Below are positions 19,220-28,337 of a stretch of DNA of 64,000 nt, in pieces; position 1 is the first letter of the stretch, and the number at the start of each line of letters is the position of its first letter. The stretch comes from Halomonas sp. NO4 (GTDB lineage Bacteria; Pseudomonadota; Gammaproteobacteria; Pseudomonadales; Halomonadaceae): contig NZ_WHMA01000014.1 in NCBI RefSeq assembly GCF_010994375.1, positions 27,300 through 91,299 of the forward strand, read 5' to 3'. Under the pieces are notes generated by a model. That model saw only the letters and a list, made by a program, of their open reading frames with translations. It made no database searches and was not told the DNA's origin. The translations under genes and the position numbers were made by a program.

Positions 19220-19798
19220 CTATGCCCCGCGCTGGTGCAGGCGGCGGCTGAACCAGGCCAGAGGCGAGGCCTCGCCGCGCAGCCAGGGGCCGAGCAGGCG
19301 CATGGAGAGCGGAATGAACAGAAAGACCATCACCGGCGTCAATGCCAGGGTGCTGACCAGTACCTTGGGCGCCAGAGGCAGCGGCGCCAGAAGGTCGCCA
19401 AACAGCCACTGGAACGCCAGCGACACCGGGAAGAAGGCCAGCCAGATGGCGATGGCCTGCTTCCAGCGCGGCGGCGTCTGGCCGGTGGCGTCCTGAAACC
19501 AGCCGTCGAGGCCGGTGGCGCGGTGCTCGTGGGGCGCGTCGAAGAGCCCCTCGCCGCGGGCCAGCCAGGCCCGGCGCGACGCGGAATGCTCCCAGGCCGC
19601 CAGGGTCTCGGCATCGCGGAAGCGGAAGATGATCTGGTACTCGTTGTCGCCGGGCGGTGGGGCCAGCACGCCGGAGCCCAGGTAGCCGGCGAAGTCGCTC
19701 GCCAGCTCGCGGCCCTCCTCGAGCCAGGCAGTGAAATCGCGGTAACGGCCGCGGGCCACGCGGCGCGCCACCATCAGGGTGACGGGATCGGCAGACAT
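19220..19798 (-). CDS. Antibiotic-biosynthesis-monooxygenase-fold membrane protein
   Basis: This 192-residue protein has an N-terminal ABM-type ferredoxin-like domain (about 1-95: PVTLMVARRVARGRYRDF, EYQIIFRFRDAETLAAWEHS). Two transmembrane helices follow (about 114-133 and 140-163) with the motif WKQAIAIWLAFFPVSL. Proteins of this layout are widespread and uncharacterised. The start at 19798 follows GGAG and trims 23 unsupported residues. It is convergent with the dehalogenase-like gene, with 23 bases between the stops. Confidence 0.8.
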   Translation of the reverse strand: MSADPVTLMVARRVARGRYRDFTAWLEEGRELASDFAGYLGSGVLAPPPGDNEYQIIFRFRDAETLAAWEHSASRRAWLARGEGLFDAPHEHRATGLDGWFQDATGQTPPRWKQAIAIWLAFFPVSLAFQWLFGDLLAPLPLAPKVLVSTLALTPVMVFLFIPLSMRLLGPWLRGEASPLAWFSRRLHQRGA

Positions 19799-20016
19799 CG
19801 TGTATCTCCACGTTCGCTTGGCGCCCGGGTAGGGAGCCGATATCACTCGGACCGGGTAGGTCCTCATGAATCAATAAGCAATAAGTATACCAGATATCCC
19901 TGCCAAGATGGTTGAATGGGCTTTTTTGGTTCTTGAACAGAGTGTTTATGACTGGCTAGCAGTGGCAGAAAGGGATCACCGGAGGCCAGGCCACAGGAGG
20001 GCTCATCCATTCATAG

Positions 20017-20022
20017 TATAAT
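20017..20022 (+). promoter_or_regulatory. Consensus -10 box upstream of the NYN gene
   Basis: TATAAT lies 37 bases before the NYN start codon in an AT-rich 260-base spacer. No good -35 is seen at 16-18 bases, so only the -10 is proposed. The rest of 19799-20058 shows no gene. Confidence 0.4.
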
Positions 20023-20058
20023 GAGTTCCATTCCTATCAAGGATAAAGGATTTGTTTA

Positions 20059-20535
20059 ATGGAAAAGGTTGCGATATTTGTTGATGTGCAAAATGTGTAT
20101 TACACAGTACGCGAAGCGTATGGTAGAAACTTTGACTACAACAAGTTCTGGTCGCAAGCAACCGCTGGCAGAGACGTCGTGAAAGCTGCTGCCTATGCGA
20201 TCGATAAAGGGGACAAAAAACAACGAGAGTTTCAGGGTATACTCAGGGCGATTGGTTTTGATGTGAAGCTGAAGCCTTTTATTCAACGGTCGGACGGTTC
20301 CGCAAAAGGTGATTGGGATGTTGGTATCGCTCTCGATGCAATGGAGTACGCTGAACGGTCTGATGTCATAGTCTTGGTGTCGGGCGATGGTGACTTTGAT
20401 ATCTTGGTCAATAGACTTCGTGTGGTGCATGGGAAAAAGGTTGAAGTCTATGGCGTTCCTAAGTTCACAGCGACTTCACTATTGAGCGAGGCCAGTGAGT
20501 TTATCGCTATAGGTGATGAGCTTCTGTTGGGTTGA
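20059..20535 (+). CDS. NYN-domain (LabA/DUF88-like, PIN-fold) protein
   Basis: This 158-residue protein has the NYN ribonuclease-like fold. Acidic metal-binding positions are visible: FVDVQN (Asp9), GDWDVGIALD (about 86-95) and VSGDGDFDILV (about 114). A conserved VYGVPKF follows. It is a single domain without a LOTUS or zinc extension. Base composition is clearly lower in GC than every neighbour and codon use includes many A/T-ending codons, suggesting recent transfer. It stands alone, with non-coding AT-rich sequence on both sides. Related genes occur in phage-like and defence neighbourhoods, but nothing else here indicates one. Substrate RNA unknown. Confidence 0.85.
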   Translation: MEKVAIFVDVQNVYYTVREAYGRNFDYNKFWSQATAGRDVVKAAAYAIDKGDKKQREFQGILRAIGFDVKLKPFIQRSDGSAKGDWDVGIALDAMEYAERSDVIVLVSGDGDFDILVNRLRVVHGKKVEVYGVPKFTATSLLSEASEFIAIGDELLLG

Positions 20536-20754
20536 GTTGGCTTTATCGGAGCATGATGCGTCGTTCAATGGGCCGACGCTGCGAACCGTTCGTTAATACT
20601 AGCGTCAAAGGTGCACTTTGCGATCGTCTACTTCTGGCTGACATCCCTTACATATAAGTCAGAATTGCACCACCGATGGGGAGTGACTCGAACGGTCAAT
20701 CAGTGATGATACCGCCGCTGTGCGATCAGCAGCGCCTCCTCCGTGATCGAGGAC

Positions 20755-21618
20755 TCACTCCCGCTCGTCCCGCGTCGAGCGCAGGAGTATCCGGTCCATG
20801 CCCCGCGTGCTCAGGAGCCGCTTCAGCGCCTTGAACAGGTGCGTGGGCAGCGTCACCGCATAGCGGGGGCGGGGACGTCGGCTTTCCAGGGCATGGATCA
20901 GCTTGTCCACCACCGCGTCGGGGCCCAGCGTGAAAGGGGCCTTCCCGTCCTGGCTGACCAGGCGGGCTTCTACCTTGCGGTAGGTGTCGGCATGGGCGCT
21001 GTGGGCGGTATCGATGTGCGCCTGGAAGGCGCGGTAGGCGTTCTCGCGGAAACGGCTGGTGATGGGGCCTGGCTGGATCAGGCTCACCTGGATGCCGCTG
21101 CCTCGGAGTTCCTGGCGCAGGGTGTCGGTGAGGCCCTCGAGGGCGAACTTGGAGCAGACGTAGGCACCGCGATAGGGCAGGGCGGCGAAGCCTAACACCG
21201 AGCTGTTCTGCACGATGCGCCCGTGCCCCTGGGCGCGCATCATCGGAAGGATACGGGTGGTGAGTTCGTGGGTCCCCAGCAGGTTGGTTTCCAACTGGGC
21301 GTGCAGCACCTCGCGGGACAGGTCCTCCACCGCGCCCGGCTGGCCGTAGGCGCCGTTGTTGAACAGCGCCGTCAGCCGACCCTGGGTACGCTTTCGCACC
21401 GTTGCCACCGCGGCCTCGATCGAGGCGCTGCTGGCGAGATCCAGGGGCAGGGTTTCCAGGCCTTCCTTGCGGAGCCGGGCGACGTCCGCTTCGCGGCGGG
21501 CCGTGGCGAAGACCCGCCAGCCGCGTGCCGCCAGGGCATGGGCTGCGGCATGGCCGATGCCGCTGGAGCAGCCCGTGATCAGTACGCTGCGCATCGCTGT
21601 TTCTCGGTCGTCTGACAT
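20755..21618 (-). CDS. Short-chain dehydrogenase/reductase
   Basis: This 287-residue Rossmann-fold oxidoreductase has an NAD(P)-binding TGCSSGIGHAAAHAL (about 15-29), NNGAYG (about 90), the catalytic Ser in NSSVLGF and YVCSK (Tyr and Lys about 153/157). The basic TARRE after beta-2 suggests NADP(H). GGAG precedes the ATG. It resembles the YbbO-like group of SDRs acting on aldehydes or fatty derivatives, but the substrate is not predictable. No operon partners; sbcC follows downstream on the same strand after the spacer at 21619-21697. Confidence 0.9.
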   Translation of the reverse strand: MSDDRETAMRSVLITGCSSGIGHAAAHALAARGWRVFATARREADVARLRKEGLETLPLDLASSASIEAAVATVRKRTQGRLTALFNNGAYGQPGAVEDLSREVLHAQLETNLLGTHELTTRILPMMRAQGHGRIVQNSSVLGFAALPYRGAYVCSKFALEGLTDTLRQELRGSGIQVSLIQPGPITSRFRENAYRAFQAHIDTAHSAHADTYRKVEARLVSQDGKAPFTLGPDAVVDKLIHALESRRPRPRYAVTLPTHLFKALKRLLSTRGMDRILLRSTRDERE

Positions 21619-21697
21619 GTTTCGTCTCCGTCTCGCCAGCCTCGGCTTCCAAGGTGGTAGCTCTCAGTAACCTGCCATGTCCTCGGTGGCGAATTTC

Positions 21698-24600
21698 TCA
21701 CACGCTGACCAGCCGCGCCCGGCTGGTGCCGTTGCCGAGCGGCTCCACCTGGATCTGCACCGGGATGCGCTCATGCATCTCCTGCACGTGGGAGATCACC
21801 CCCACGCGACGGCCCAGCGCCTGCAGGCCGTCCAGTGCCTCCATGGCGAGTGCCAGCGATTGCGGGTCTAGGCTGCCGAAGCCCTCGTCGATGAACAGCG
21901 ATTCGATGGTGAGCTCACCCGAGGCCATCGACGCCAGCCCCAAGGCGAGGGCCAGCGAGACCAGGAAGGTCTCGCCGCCGGAGAGGGAGTGCACCGAGCG
22001 GCGTTCGTCGCCCATATCAAGGTCCACCACCAGCAGGCCCAGGGGGCTGCCGCCGCGCACCAGGCGGTAGCGGCGGCTGAGGCCGGCGAGGTGGGCGTTG
22101 GCGTGCTCCAGCAGCTGCTCCAGGTTGTAGGCCTGAGCGATGCGACGGAACACTTTGCCATCGGCGGAGCCGATCAGCTCGTTGATCTGGCCCCAGCGGC
22201 GGTATTCAGCTCGGGCGGCTTCGAGTTCGACTTGGCCTTCCCGCTGACGGGTGCGCTTGCGGTCGTCGTCGCGCAGGGCATGGACGGCCTCGTCGCGCTG
22301 CCGCTGGGCTTCATCGAGCCGCGGGGCGAGCGCCTGTTGCTCCTCGGTCAGGCCTTCCCGGTGGCGACGGATGGCGGCGTCCGTCGCTTCCTGGAGCAGT
22401 GCGTCATCGTCTTCGGCCGCGATCCACTCCTGTTCACGCCGATGCGCAACCAGCGCGCGCCTTCGTTCGGCGAGGGTAGCTGCCGCGCGTTGGCGAGCCT
22501 GTTCGGCTGCGTCGAGCCGCCGTTCGTTGTGGTGGGCCACGTCCTCGGGCTGGGCCAGCAGCCGCGCCAGGGTGGTGTCGTCGAGCTCGGGGTGGGCTTG
22601 GCGCCATTCGGTCAGCTCGCGCTCCAGCGTTTGCTGCTCCTCCTGCAGCCGAGCGAGCCGTTCGGCCTCGTGTTGCGACTGCTGGGCCAGGCGCTGGTGC
22701 GCTTGCTGGGCGTCGGTGCGGCGCGCCTGGGCCGCGTCGCGCGCTTGGCGGGCGCGCTCCTGATCGGCGTCGAGCTGCTGCTGCCAGGCGTCCGGTGTAG
22801 CATGTTCACCGAGCAGGACGGCTAACCGATGAGCGAGCGCATCGCGCTGTTGCCGCAGGGGCGGTAGGCGCTCGGCAAGACCGGTCAGCTCCTTGCCGAT
22901 CGCCTCGTGGCGGGCTTCGAGCCGGGCCAGGGTGACGCGCCCCTCCTGCAGCGCCTGCTCCAGTGGGGCCAGTTCGGCCTCGGCGCGTGCCAGCGCGTCC
23001 AGGGTTTGCCGTTGCTTCTGTCGCGCTGTCTCGCTGGCATTTCGTTCGGTCTGCAGCCAGGCGTCGCGCTGGGCTTCGGCCACGGCGACGAACTCGGGAT
23101 ACAGCGGGTGAGTTTCCAGCGCCTGACTTGCCGCGTTCAGGCGGTGCTCGGCTTCCGCGAAGTCTTGCTGGCGTTGCTTGAGGGTGGCCTCCAGCGCGCG
23201 GTACTCCCCCAGTCGCTGGTCGCGCTCTTGCTGGGCGTCGTCGCGAGCCTGTCGGGCCTCAGCCAGCTGGCGTTCCTCCTCGGCCTGTTGGGCCTCGAGC
23301 TGAGCGGCCTCGGGCGTGGCCGGTGGCTGGTGGCGCCAAGGGTGGTCGAGACCGCCGCACACCGGGCAGGGTTCGCCTTCCTGCAGCGCCTCGCGCAGGG
23401 TGGAGACGCTCTCGCTGCGCACGGCGCGGCTGCGTTCGATCAGGGTGGCAACGCTGTCGAAGTGGGCCTGGGCGTTGTCCAGTCGCTGGCGGACGTGCTG
23501 GCCCTCGGTCAGCCGCGTCGCCTGGCGGGCCTGGTCCTGTTCGATCTGTTCGGCTAGCTGGCTTGTCATTGCCTTGGCGCGGTGCTGTTCCTGCCAGCGG
23601 CTGGCCAGCTCCTCCAGTGCCAGCCGGCGCTGGGCGGCACGGTCGTGGGCTTGCTGGGCGGCCTGGCGGGCGGCGTCGAGCCGTGAGTGAGTGCCCACCA
23701 GGCGCTCCAGGTGCGCCTGGTGAGCGTCGCGCTGGCGCTGCCGCGCGTGCTGGGCGTCGTTGGCCCGGCGGCGCTCATCGGCCAGGTCCGTAGCCTGTCG
23801 CTGGGCCTCACCGTGGCGTGCCTCGAGGTCGGCGAGCTGTTTCCCCAGGGTGGCGAGCTGCTGAGCCTGCTCGCGGGCTTCGCGCAGGGTGGGCTCGGCC
23901 TGTCGGCGCGCTGCGGTAGTTGCGCCCAAGGTGCGCTCGGCTTGTGCGAGCACCCGCTTGGCATCACTCTCGTCGGCGCTGGCCGCCTGGAGGTCGCGCT
24001 GCGTTTGGGCGTGGGTCTGTTCCAGGGTGGCGAGTTCGTCCGGCAGCGCGGTCTGGCGGAAGAGGGCGTGGCGCTGCGGGGCGATCCGGTGGCGCCAGTC
24101 GCGGTCGTGTCGCAGGTCCGCCAGCGCTTGCCAATCGTGTTCCGCTGCTTGCTGCTGGCTGAGGCCCTGGCGGTAGGCCTCGTGCAGGCGGGTGTCGTCA
24201 TCGTGCCAACGCTGGCGGGCCTTGAGCGATTCGACCTGTGCTTGCAGGTGAGTGAGTGCTTGCTGGGTGGCCTCGGCGGCTTGGGCCAGTTCGGCCCGCG
24301 CTTCGGGCTCGGTGGGCTGGTCGTCGGCAAGTCTGGCCTCCAGGGCGTCCACGGCCTTCTTCGCCTCGCTGGCGCGCCGGTAGGCGGCCATGGAGATCGC
24401 GGAATACTCGGCGGTGCCGGTGAGGCGCTCCAGCAGGTCGCTGCGCTCGTTGTCGTCGGCCTGCAGGAAGGCGGCGAACTCGCTCTGGGCGAGCAGCACG
24501 GCGCGGGTGAACTGCTCGAAGGTGAGCCCCAGCCGCTCCGGCAGCAGTTCGGCGAACTCACGCTTCTGGGTGGTGAGCAGGCGGTCGTCGTCCAGATCGC

Positions 24601-25000
24601 GCAGCGACTGCTCGACGGCCTGTAGGCGGCCGGTGGCCTTCTCGCGGGCACGGCGCACCGCCCAGCGGGCGCGGTAGCGGCGGCCGTCGCGGCCCAGGAA
24701 GTCCACCTCGGCGTGGCCGCTGGCCGTGCCGCGGCGCAGCAGGGTGCGCGGGTCGGCGGTGCTGACCGTCTCGGCGCCCACATCGGGCAGCGGGGCGTCG
24801 CGGCCGGGCGCCTGGCGCAGGCGCGGCGTGTTGCCGTAGAGCGCCAGGCAAAGCGCATCGAGCAGGGTGCTCTTGCCGGCGCCGGTGGGGCCGGTGATGG
24901 CGAAGAGGCCGGCATCGCTCAGCGGTGCGGCGGTGAAGTCGAGTTCCAGCGGACCGGGCAGGGAGGCGAGGTTGGCCAGGCGCAGGGCAAGGATCTTCAT
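21698..25000 (-). CDS. sbcC: Nuclease SbcCD subunit C
   Basis: This 1100-residue SMC-like ATPase partners SbcD to cut DNA hairpins and protein-blocked ends. The N-terminal ATPase half has Walker A GPTGAGKSTLLDALCLALYG (about 38). Long Glu/Gln/Arg-rich coiled coils occupy about 180-510 and 590-930, hinged on the zinc hook CPVC (GEPCPVCGG, about 547). The C-terminal half has the signature SLSGGETFLVSLALALGLA (about 1005) and Walker B SLFIDEGFGSLD. Length fits the family. It overlaps sbcD by four bases, forming an sbcD-sbcC operon. Confidence 0.96.
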   Translation of the reverse strand: MKILALRLANLASLPGPLELDFTAAPLSDAGLFAITGPTGAGKSTLLDALCLALYGNTPRLRQAPGRDAPLPDVGAETVSTADPRTLLRRGTASGHAEVDFLGRDGRRYRARWAVRRAREKATGRLQAVEQSLRDLDDDRLLTTQKREFAELLPERLGLTFEQFTRAVLLAQSEFAAFLQADDNERSDLLERLTGTAEYSAISMAAYRRASEAKKAVDALEARLADDQPTEPEARAELAQAAEATQQALTHLQAQVESLKARQRWHDDDTRLHEAYRQGLSQQQAAEHDWQALADLRHDRDWRHRIAPQRHALFRQTALPDELATLEQTHAQTQRDLQAASADESDAKRVLAQAERTLGATTAARRQAEPTLREAREQAQQLATLGKQLADLEARHGEAQRQATDLADERRRANDAQHARQRQRDAHQAHLERLVGTHSRLDAARQAAQQAHDRAAQRRLALEELASRWQEQHRAKAMTSQLAEQIEQDQARQATRLTEGQHVRQRLDNAQAHFDSVATLIERSRAVRSESVSTLREALQEGEPCPVCGGLDHPWRHQPPATPEAAQLEAQQAEEERQLAEARQARDDAQQERDQRLGEYRALEATLKQRQQDFAEAEHRLNAASQALETHPLYPEFVAVAEAQRDAWLQTERNASETARQKQRQTLDALARAEAELAPLEQALQEGRVTLARLEARHEAIGKELTGLAERLPPLRQQRDALAHRLAVLLGEHATPDAWQQQLDADQERARQARDAAQARRTDAQQAHQRLAQQSQHEAERLARLQEEQQTLERELTEWRQAHPELDDTTLARLLAQPEDVAHHNERRLDAAEQARQRAAATLAERRRALVAHRREQEWIAAEDDDALLQEATDAAIRRHREGLTEEQQALAPRLDEAQRQRDEAVHALRDDDRKRTRQREGQVELEAARAEYRRWGQINELIGSADGKVFRRIAQAYNLEQLLEHANAHLAGLSRRYRLVRGGSPLGLLVVDLDMGDERRSVHSLSGGETFLVSLALALGLASMASGELTIESLFIDEGFGSLDPQSLALAMEALDGLQALGRRVGVISHVQEMHERIPVQIQVEPLGNGTSRARLVSV

Positions 25001-26274
25001 GGGCGGCTCTCCCCGGTGTCGGCGCCCTCATCGTCCAGCACCTCTTGCAGCAGGCGGTCGAAGTCGGCCAGCACGGCGTCCCCCGGCGACTCGCCCCAGC
25101 GCGCCTGCCAGGTGCGTTCGAAGAGCTTGCGCGGGCCGAGCTGCTCCAGGTCGATGCGCGCCGACGCCGTGTCGGCCTTGCTCTGGGGCAGACGACGCTC
25201 CAGGCGCAGCAGGCGCAGCGCCTTGTTCTCGAGCGCCGCTTCCACTCGGGTACGCAGGTCGGGAATCGGTGCCTCGAGCTCGACCCGCACCTCCAGCCAG
25301 GGCCAACGTTCCCGGGGCTGGGCGGGGTCGTGCGCCAGCGTCTCGAGTTTGGCCAGTACGTCGTCGAGCCCGGCGGGGCCGATGCGGTGCATGGCCACCG
25401 GGCGCGGCACCGGGATTGCCGCCACCTCGGCCAGGGTATCGCCGTCGAGGGTTACGGCCACCACCTGGTGGGGGTAGTCGACCTCGCTGAAGTCCAGCGG
25501 CAGGGGGCTGCCGCTGTAGCGGATGCGAGCCTCGCCGACCTGCTGGGCGCGGTGCAGGTGGCCCAGCGCCACATAGGCGATCTCGGGTGGGAACAGCGCT
25601 GCCGAGATCGACTCCTCCCCGCCGATCACGATGGGCCGCTCGCTGGCCGCGGAGACGGCGGCGCCATGCAGGTGGGCGTGGCTCATGGCGACCAGGGCCT
25701 GACCGGGCGCGCGCTGGCGCCGGGCCGCGTCGATCAGCTGTTGGTGGACGCGGGAAATGCCGGCGACATAGTCGTTTAGGTCCGTCTCGTCCTCGCTCCC
25801 GTCGTCACGGGCGAGGCCGGTGCCAGTGACCTCGGCGGGGCGCAGGAAGGGCAGCGCCAGGCACCAGGCGCGGGTCTCGCCCTGGGCATCGGTGAGTGGC
25901 ACCAGCAGCCGCTCGGCGTCGAGGGTGCCGTCGCCCTGCCAGCGCACCCGGCCCAGGGCGTGGGTGCGCAGGCGGCGCATCAGTGGGGCGGGTAGCTCGA
26001 TGCGGTTGCCACTATCGTGGTTGCCGGCGATCAGCACGATGTCGAGCCGCGGGAGGCGCTCGTGGGCGCTGACGATGAACTCAAAGAGCAGTTCCTGGGC
26101 GCGCAGCGAAGGATTGACTACGTCGAAGAGGTCGCCGGCCACCAGTAGGGCGTCGGCCTGGCGATCCACCAGGGTGTCGAGCAGCCAGGTGAGAAAGGCG
26201 CGATGCTCGGCATGGCGCTCCTGGCCGTGAAAGCTCTGGCCCAGGTGCCAGTCAGCGGTATGGATCAGCTTCAC
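24997..26274 (-). CDS. sbcD: Nuclease SbcCD subunit D
   Basis: This 425-residue metallophosphoesterase is the nuclease subunit of SbcCD. Motifs are complete: HTADWHLGQ (residue 5), VAGDLFDVVNPS (about 47), IAGNHDSGNR (about 83), SHAHLHG (about 200) and GHLHRAQQ (about 238), followed by the capping domain. GTG at 26274 is chosen because GGGAG lies six bases upstream and the protein then begins MKLIHTADWHLG like E. coli SbcD; eight extra upstream codons are open but atypical. It is divergent from nfi. Confidence 0.93.
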   Translation of the reverse strand: MKLIHTADWHLGQSFHGQERHAEHRAFLTWLLDTLVDRQADALLVAGDLFDVVNPSLRAQELLFEFIVSAHERLPRLDIVLIAGNHDSGNRIELPAPLMRRLRTHALGRVRWQGDGTLDAERLLVPLTDAQGETRAWCLALPFLRPAEVTGTGLARDDGSEDETDLNDYVAGISRVHQQLIDAARRQRAPGQALVAMSHAHLHGAAVSAASERPIVIGGEESISAALFPPEIAYVALGHLHRAQQVGEARIRYSGSPLPLDFSEVDYPHQVVAVTLDGDTLAEVAAIPVPRPVAMHRIGPAGLDDVLAKLETLAHDPAQPRERWPWLEVRVELEAPIPDLRTRVEAALENKALRLLRLERRLPQSKADTASARIDLEQLGPRKLFERTWQARWGESPGDAVLADFDRLLQEVLDDEGADTGESRP

Positions 26275-26352
26275 CCTCGTCTCCCGGTGGTCCGTCACGG
26301 TGGAAAGCCCGTAGTCTAACGCGACAGGAGACGAGGATCAGGGAGAGCTTCC

Positions 26353-27036
26353 ATGAGTTCGCTACCGCTGCATGACTGGAACCTGGCGCCCGAGGCGGCC
26401 ATTGCCCTGCAGCGCCGACTGGCGGGAAGGGTGGAGCGAGCCGATCGCCTTGAGGCGGTGCGCCACATTGCCGGGGTGGACATCGGCTTCGAGGAGCAGG
26501 GCACGATCACCCGGGCCGCCGTGGTGGTGCTGGCCTGGCCCCCGGGCGAGAAAGGCGAGTGGCAGGTCGTCGAGCAGGCGGTGCACCGCGAGCCGACGCG
26601 GATGCCCTACATCCCGGGGCTGCTGTCGTTTCGCGAGGTGCCGGCGGCGCTCGCCGCCTTCGACAAGCTCGCTGCACGGCCTCAGCTCGTGATGGTCGAC
26701 GGCCAGGGCATCGCCCATCCGCGGCGCCTCGGCGTGGCCAGCCACCTGGGCCTGTGGCTCGAGCTGCCCACCATCGGCGTGGCCAAGTCGCGGCTGTGCG
26801 GCACCCACGCCGAGCCGGGCCCCCAGCGCGGCGACTGGACACCGCTGCGGGACGGTGACGAGGTGATCGGGGCGGTACTGCGCTCGCGCACTCGGGTCAA
26901 GCCAATCTTCGTCTCGCCGGGGCATCGCCTCACGCTGGCCACGGCGCTGGAGTGGGTTATCGCCTGCCTCGGTCCCACCAAGCTGCCGGAGCCGACGCGA
27001 CTGGCGGATCGGCTGGCGTCGCGGCGGGGAGAGTAA
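26353..27036 (+). CDS. nfi: Endonuclease V
   Basis: This 227-residue enzyme nicks DNA next to deaminated bases, chiefly inosine. Family motifs are AGVDIGF (catalytic Asp about 40), YIPGLLSFREVPA (Tyr wedge and Glu), MVDGQGIAHPRRLGVASHLG (catalytic Asp about 115) and PTIGVAKSRLCG. It faces sbcDC on the other strand, making a repair cluster. Downstream lie a broken piece of an aldo/keto reductase gene and then the TRAP island. A second, broken copy of the nfi 3' end lies on the far side of that island. Confidence 0.94.
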   Translation: MSSLPLHDWNLAPEAAIALQRRLAGRVERADRLEAVRHIAGVDIGFEEQGTITRAAVVVLAWPPGEKGEWQVVEQAVHREPTRMPYIPGLLSFREVPAALAAFDKLAARPQLVMVDGQGIAHPRRLGVASHLGLWLELPTIGVAKSRLCGTHAEPGPQRGDWTPLRDGDEVIGAVLRSRTRVKPIFVSPGHRLTLATALEWVIACLGPTKLPEPTRLADRLASRRGE

Positions 27037-27041
27037 CCCCC

Positions 27042-27115
27042 TACACGATATCCTGCGGCACCCGGCGGCTTGGTAGCGGAAAGGGCCGCATCGAGTCGCG
27101 CCAGTTTCTCGATAT
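27042..27115 (-). pseudogene. Remnant of the aldo/keto reductase 3' end
   Basis: Read on the minus strand, this stretch gives IEKLARLDAALSATKPPG, matching KALTRLDAAFPPPSRKEP at the end of the intact aldo/keto reductase (35124-36029). A later frame slip then preserves the gatatcgtgtag-like ending of that gene at nucleotide level. Only about 25 codons remain. It lies immediately past nfi, where the reductase would have started its convergent approach before the island entered. Confidence 0.75.
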
Positions 27116-27204
27116 GGCAATATTCCCTGTCGCGGCCGGCGTAGTGCCCGGGGAAGAAGGCGCTTGGAGTACCGGCTCTTTGTTGGGTCCAGAAATGAAA
27201 ACAG

Positions 27205-27231
27205 CGCAGCCCGGCCATAGGCCGGGCTGCG
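27205..27231 (-). terminator. Terminator of the TRAP operon
   Basis: A perfect 12-base stem, CGCAGCCCGGCC with GGCCGGGCTGCG, has a three-base loop. On the minus strand it is followed by CTGTTTTC. It lies 26 bases past the dctP-like stop. Confidence 0.8.
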
Positions 27232-27256
27232 TTCATTGTGGGACTGCGTGGATGTG

Positions 27257-28303
27257 TTACTCGTCGCTGACTTCGTCGATCTCAGCCAACATGCTGTTGA
27301 GCAGGGCAATGCCCTCGTCGCCATAGCGTTCTTCGATGACCTCCCGGACCGCCGGCTGGCTAGCCGCAACGAAGGCTTCGCGGGCCTCTGGCGTGATGGC
27401 ATTGACTTCCATGCCTTCCGACAGCTTGGGCAGTCCGCTTTCGGAGGCCTCAATGATGCGCGACATGGAGCGCCCGGCGTCCACGGCCACCTTGGAGGCC
27501 CAGTCGATGATCTCTTGATGCTCTGCTGAGAGGCTGGAATAGAAGTCGTCGTTGACCAGCCAGAGGTACGGCGTGATCAGGTGGTTGCTGATGGTCAAGT
27601 AATCCTGCACTTCATCGAAATTGGCGAAGGAGGTCTGCTGGATGGGGTTCATCTGGCCATCTGCCACCCCGGTTTGCAGGGCCGTATAGACCTCGGACCA
27701 GGCCAGCGGAGTGGCCCGGGCATCCAGGGAATTGATCATGGCCTCGTGAGTGGGCAGCGTCATGGTGCGTATCCGCAGGCCTTCCATGTCGCTTGGAGAC
27801 GTGATCGGGCGTTCGGAGTTCGTGAACTGGAAGAAACCGCCGCTATCCAGCAGGCCGAGGACTTTCAGCCCGTCGGTTTCGGCCTCCAGGTCGGCTGCCA
27901 ATTCCTTGCCGAAATCGCTGGATAGGTCGATGACCTCGGTTGCCACGCCGATATTGGGGAAGGCGAAAGGAATATCGAAAATGCCGATGCGCGGATAGTG
28001 CTCAGCCATGCCGCCAGCCGACGAGATCGTGGACTCCACGATGCCCTGGCTGACCTGGTTGATGACATTGGCATCTTCGCCCAGTTGGCCAGCGGGGTAG
28101 ACCTCGACCTCGATTTCCCCGTTGCTGGCCGTTTCCACCAGCTGCTTGAACACTGCAGTCATCGCGCCGGAATTGCTGGCTGTGGACTCCGGCGGGTTGA
28201 GGTGGGCGATGCGCATGGTGGTGGCGCCGTGGGCAGAGAGGCTGCCGACCAGAGCCAGTGAGAGCGTAGCCGTGGTGAGGGTCTTGCGTGTAAAGAGGGT
28301 CAT
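27257..28303 (-). CDS. TRAP transporter substrate-binding protein (DctP family)
   Basis: This 348-residue periplasmic protein captures a small carboxylate for the TRAP membrane subunits. The signal peptide covers residues 1-27 (cut after SLSAHGA). DctP landmarks follow: MRIAHLNPPES, GQLGEDANVINQVSQGIV, then LRIRTMTLPTHEAMINSLDARATPLAWSEVYTALQTGVADGQMNP, which includes the carboxylate-binding arginine region. AAGGAG precedes the ATG. Last gene of the small permease-large permease-binding protein operon. The ligand should be whatever the divergent amidohydrolase/lyase operon degrades, an N-carbamoylated amino acid by inference. Confidence 0.93.
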   Translation of the reverse strand: MTLFTRKTLTTATLSLALVGSLSAHGATTMRIAHLNPPESTASNSGAMTAVFKQLVETASNGEIEVEVYPAGQLGEDANVINQVSQGIVESTISSAGGMAEHYPRIGIFDIPFAFPNIGVATEVIDLSSDFGKELAADLEAETDGLKVLGLLDSGGFFQFTNSERPITSPSDMEGLRIRTMTLPTHEAMINSLDARATPLAWSEVYTALQTGVADGQMNPIQQTSFANFDEVQDYLTISNHLITPYLWLVNDDFYSSLSAEHQEIIDWASKVAVDAGRSMSRIIEASESGLPKLSEGMEVNAITPEAREAFVAASQPAVREVIEERYGDEGIALLNSMLAEIDEVSDE

Positions 28304-28337
28304 AGTTGACTCCTTGGGGTGGTGAAACCTGCTGGGG

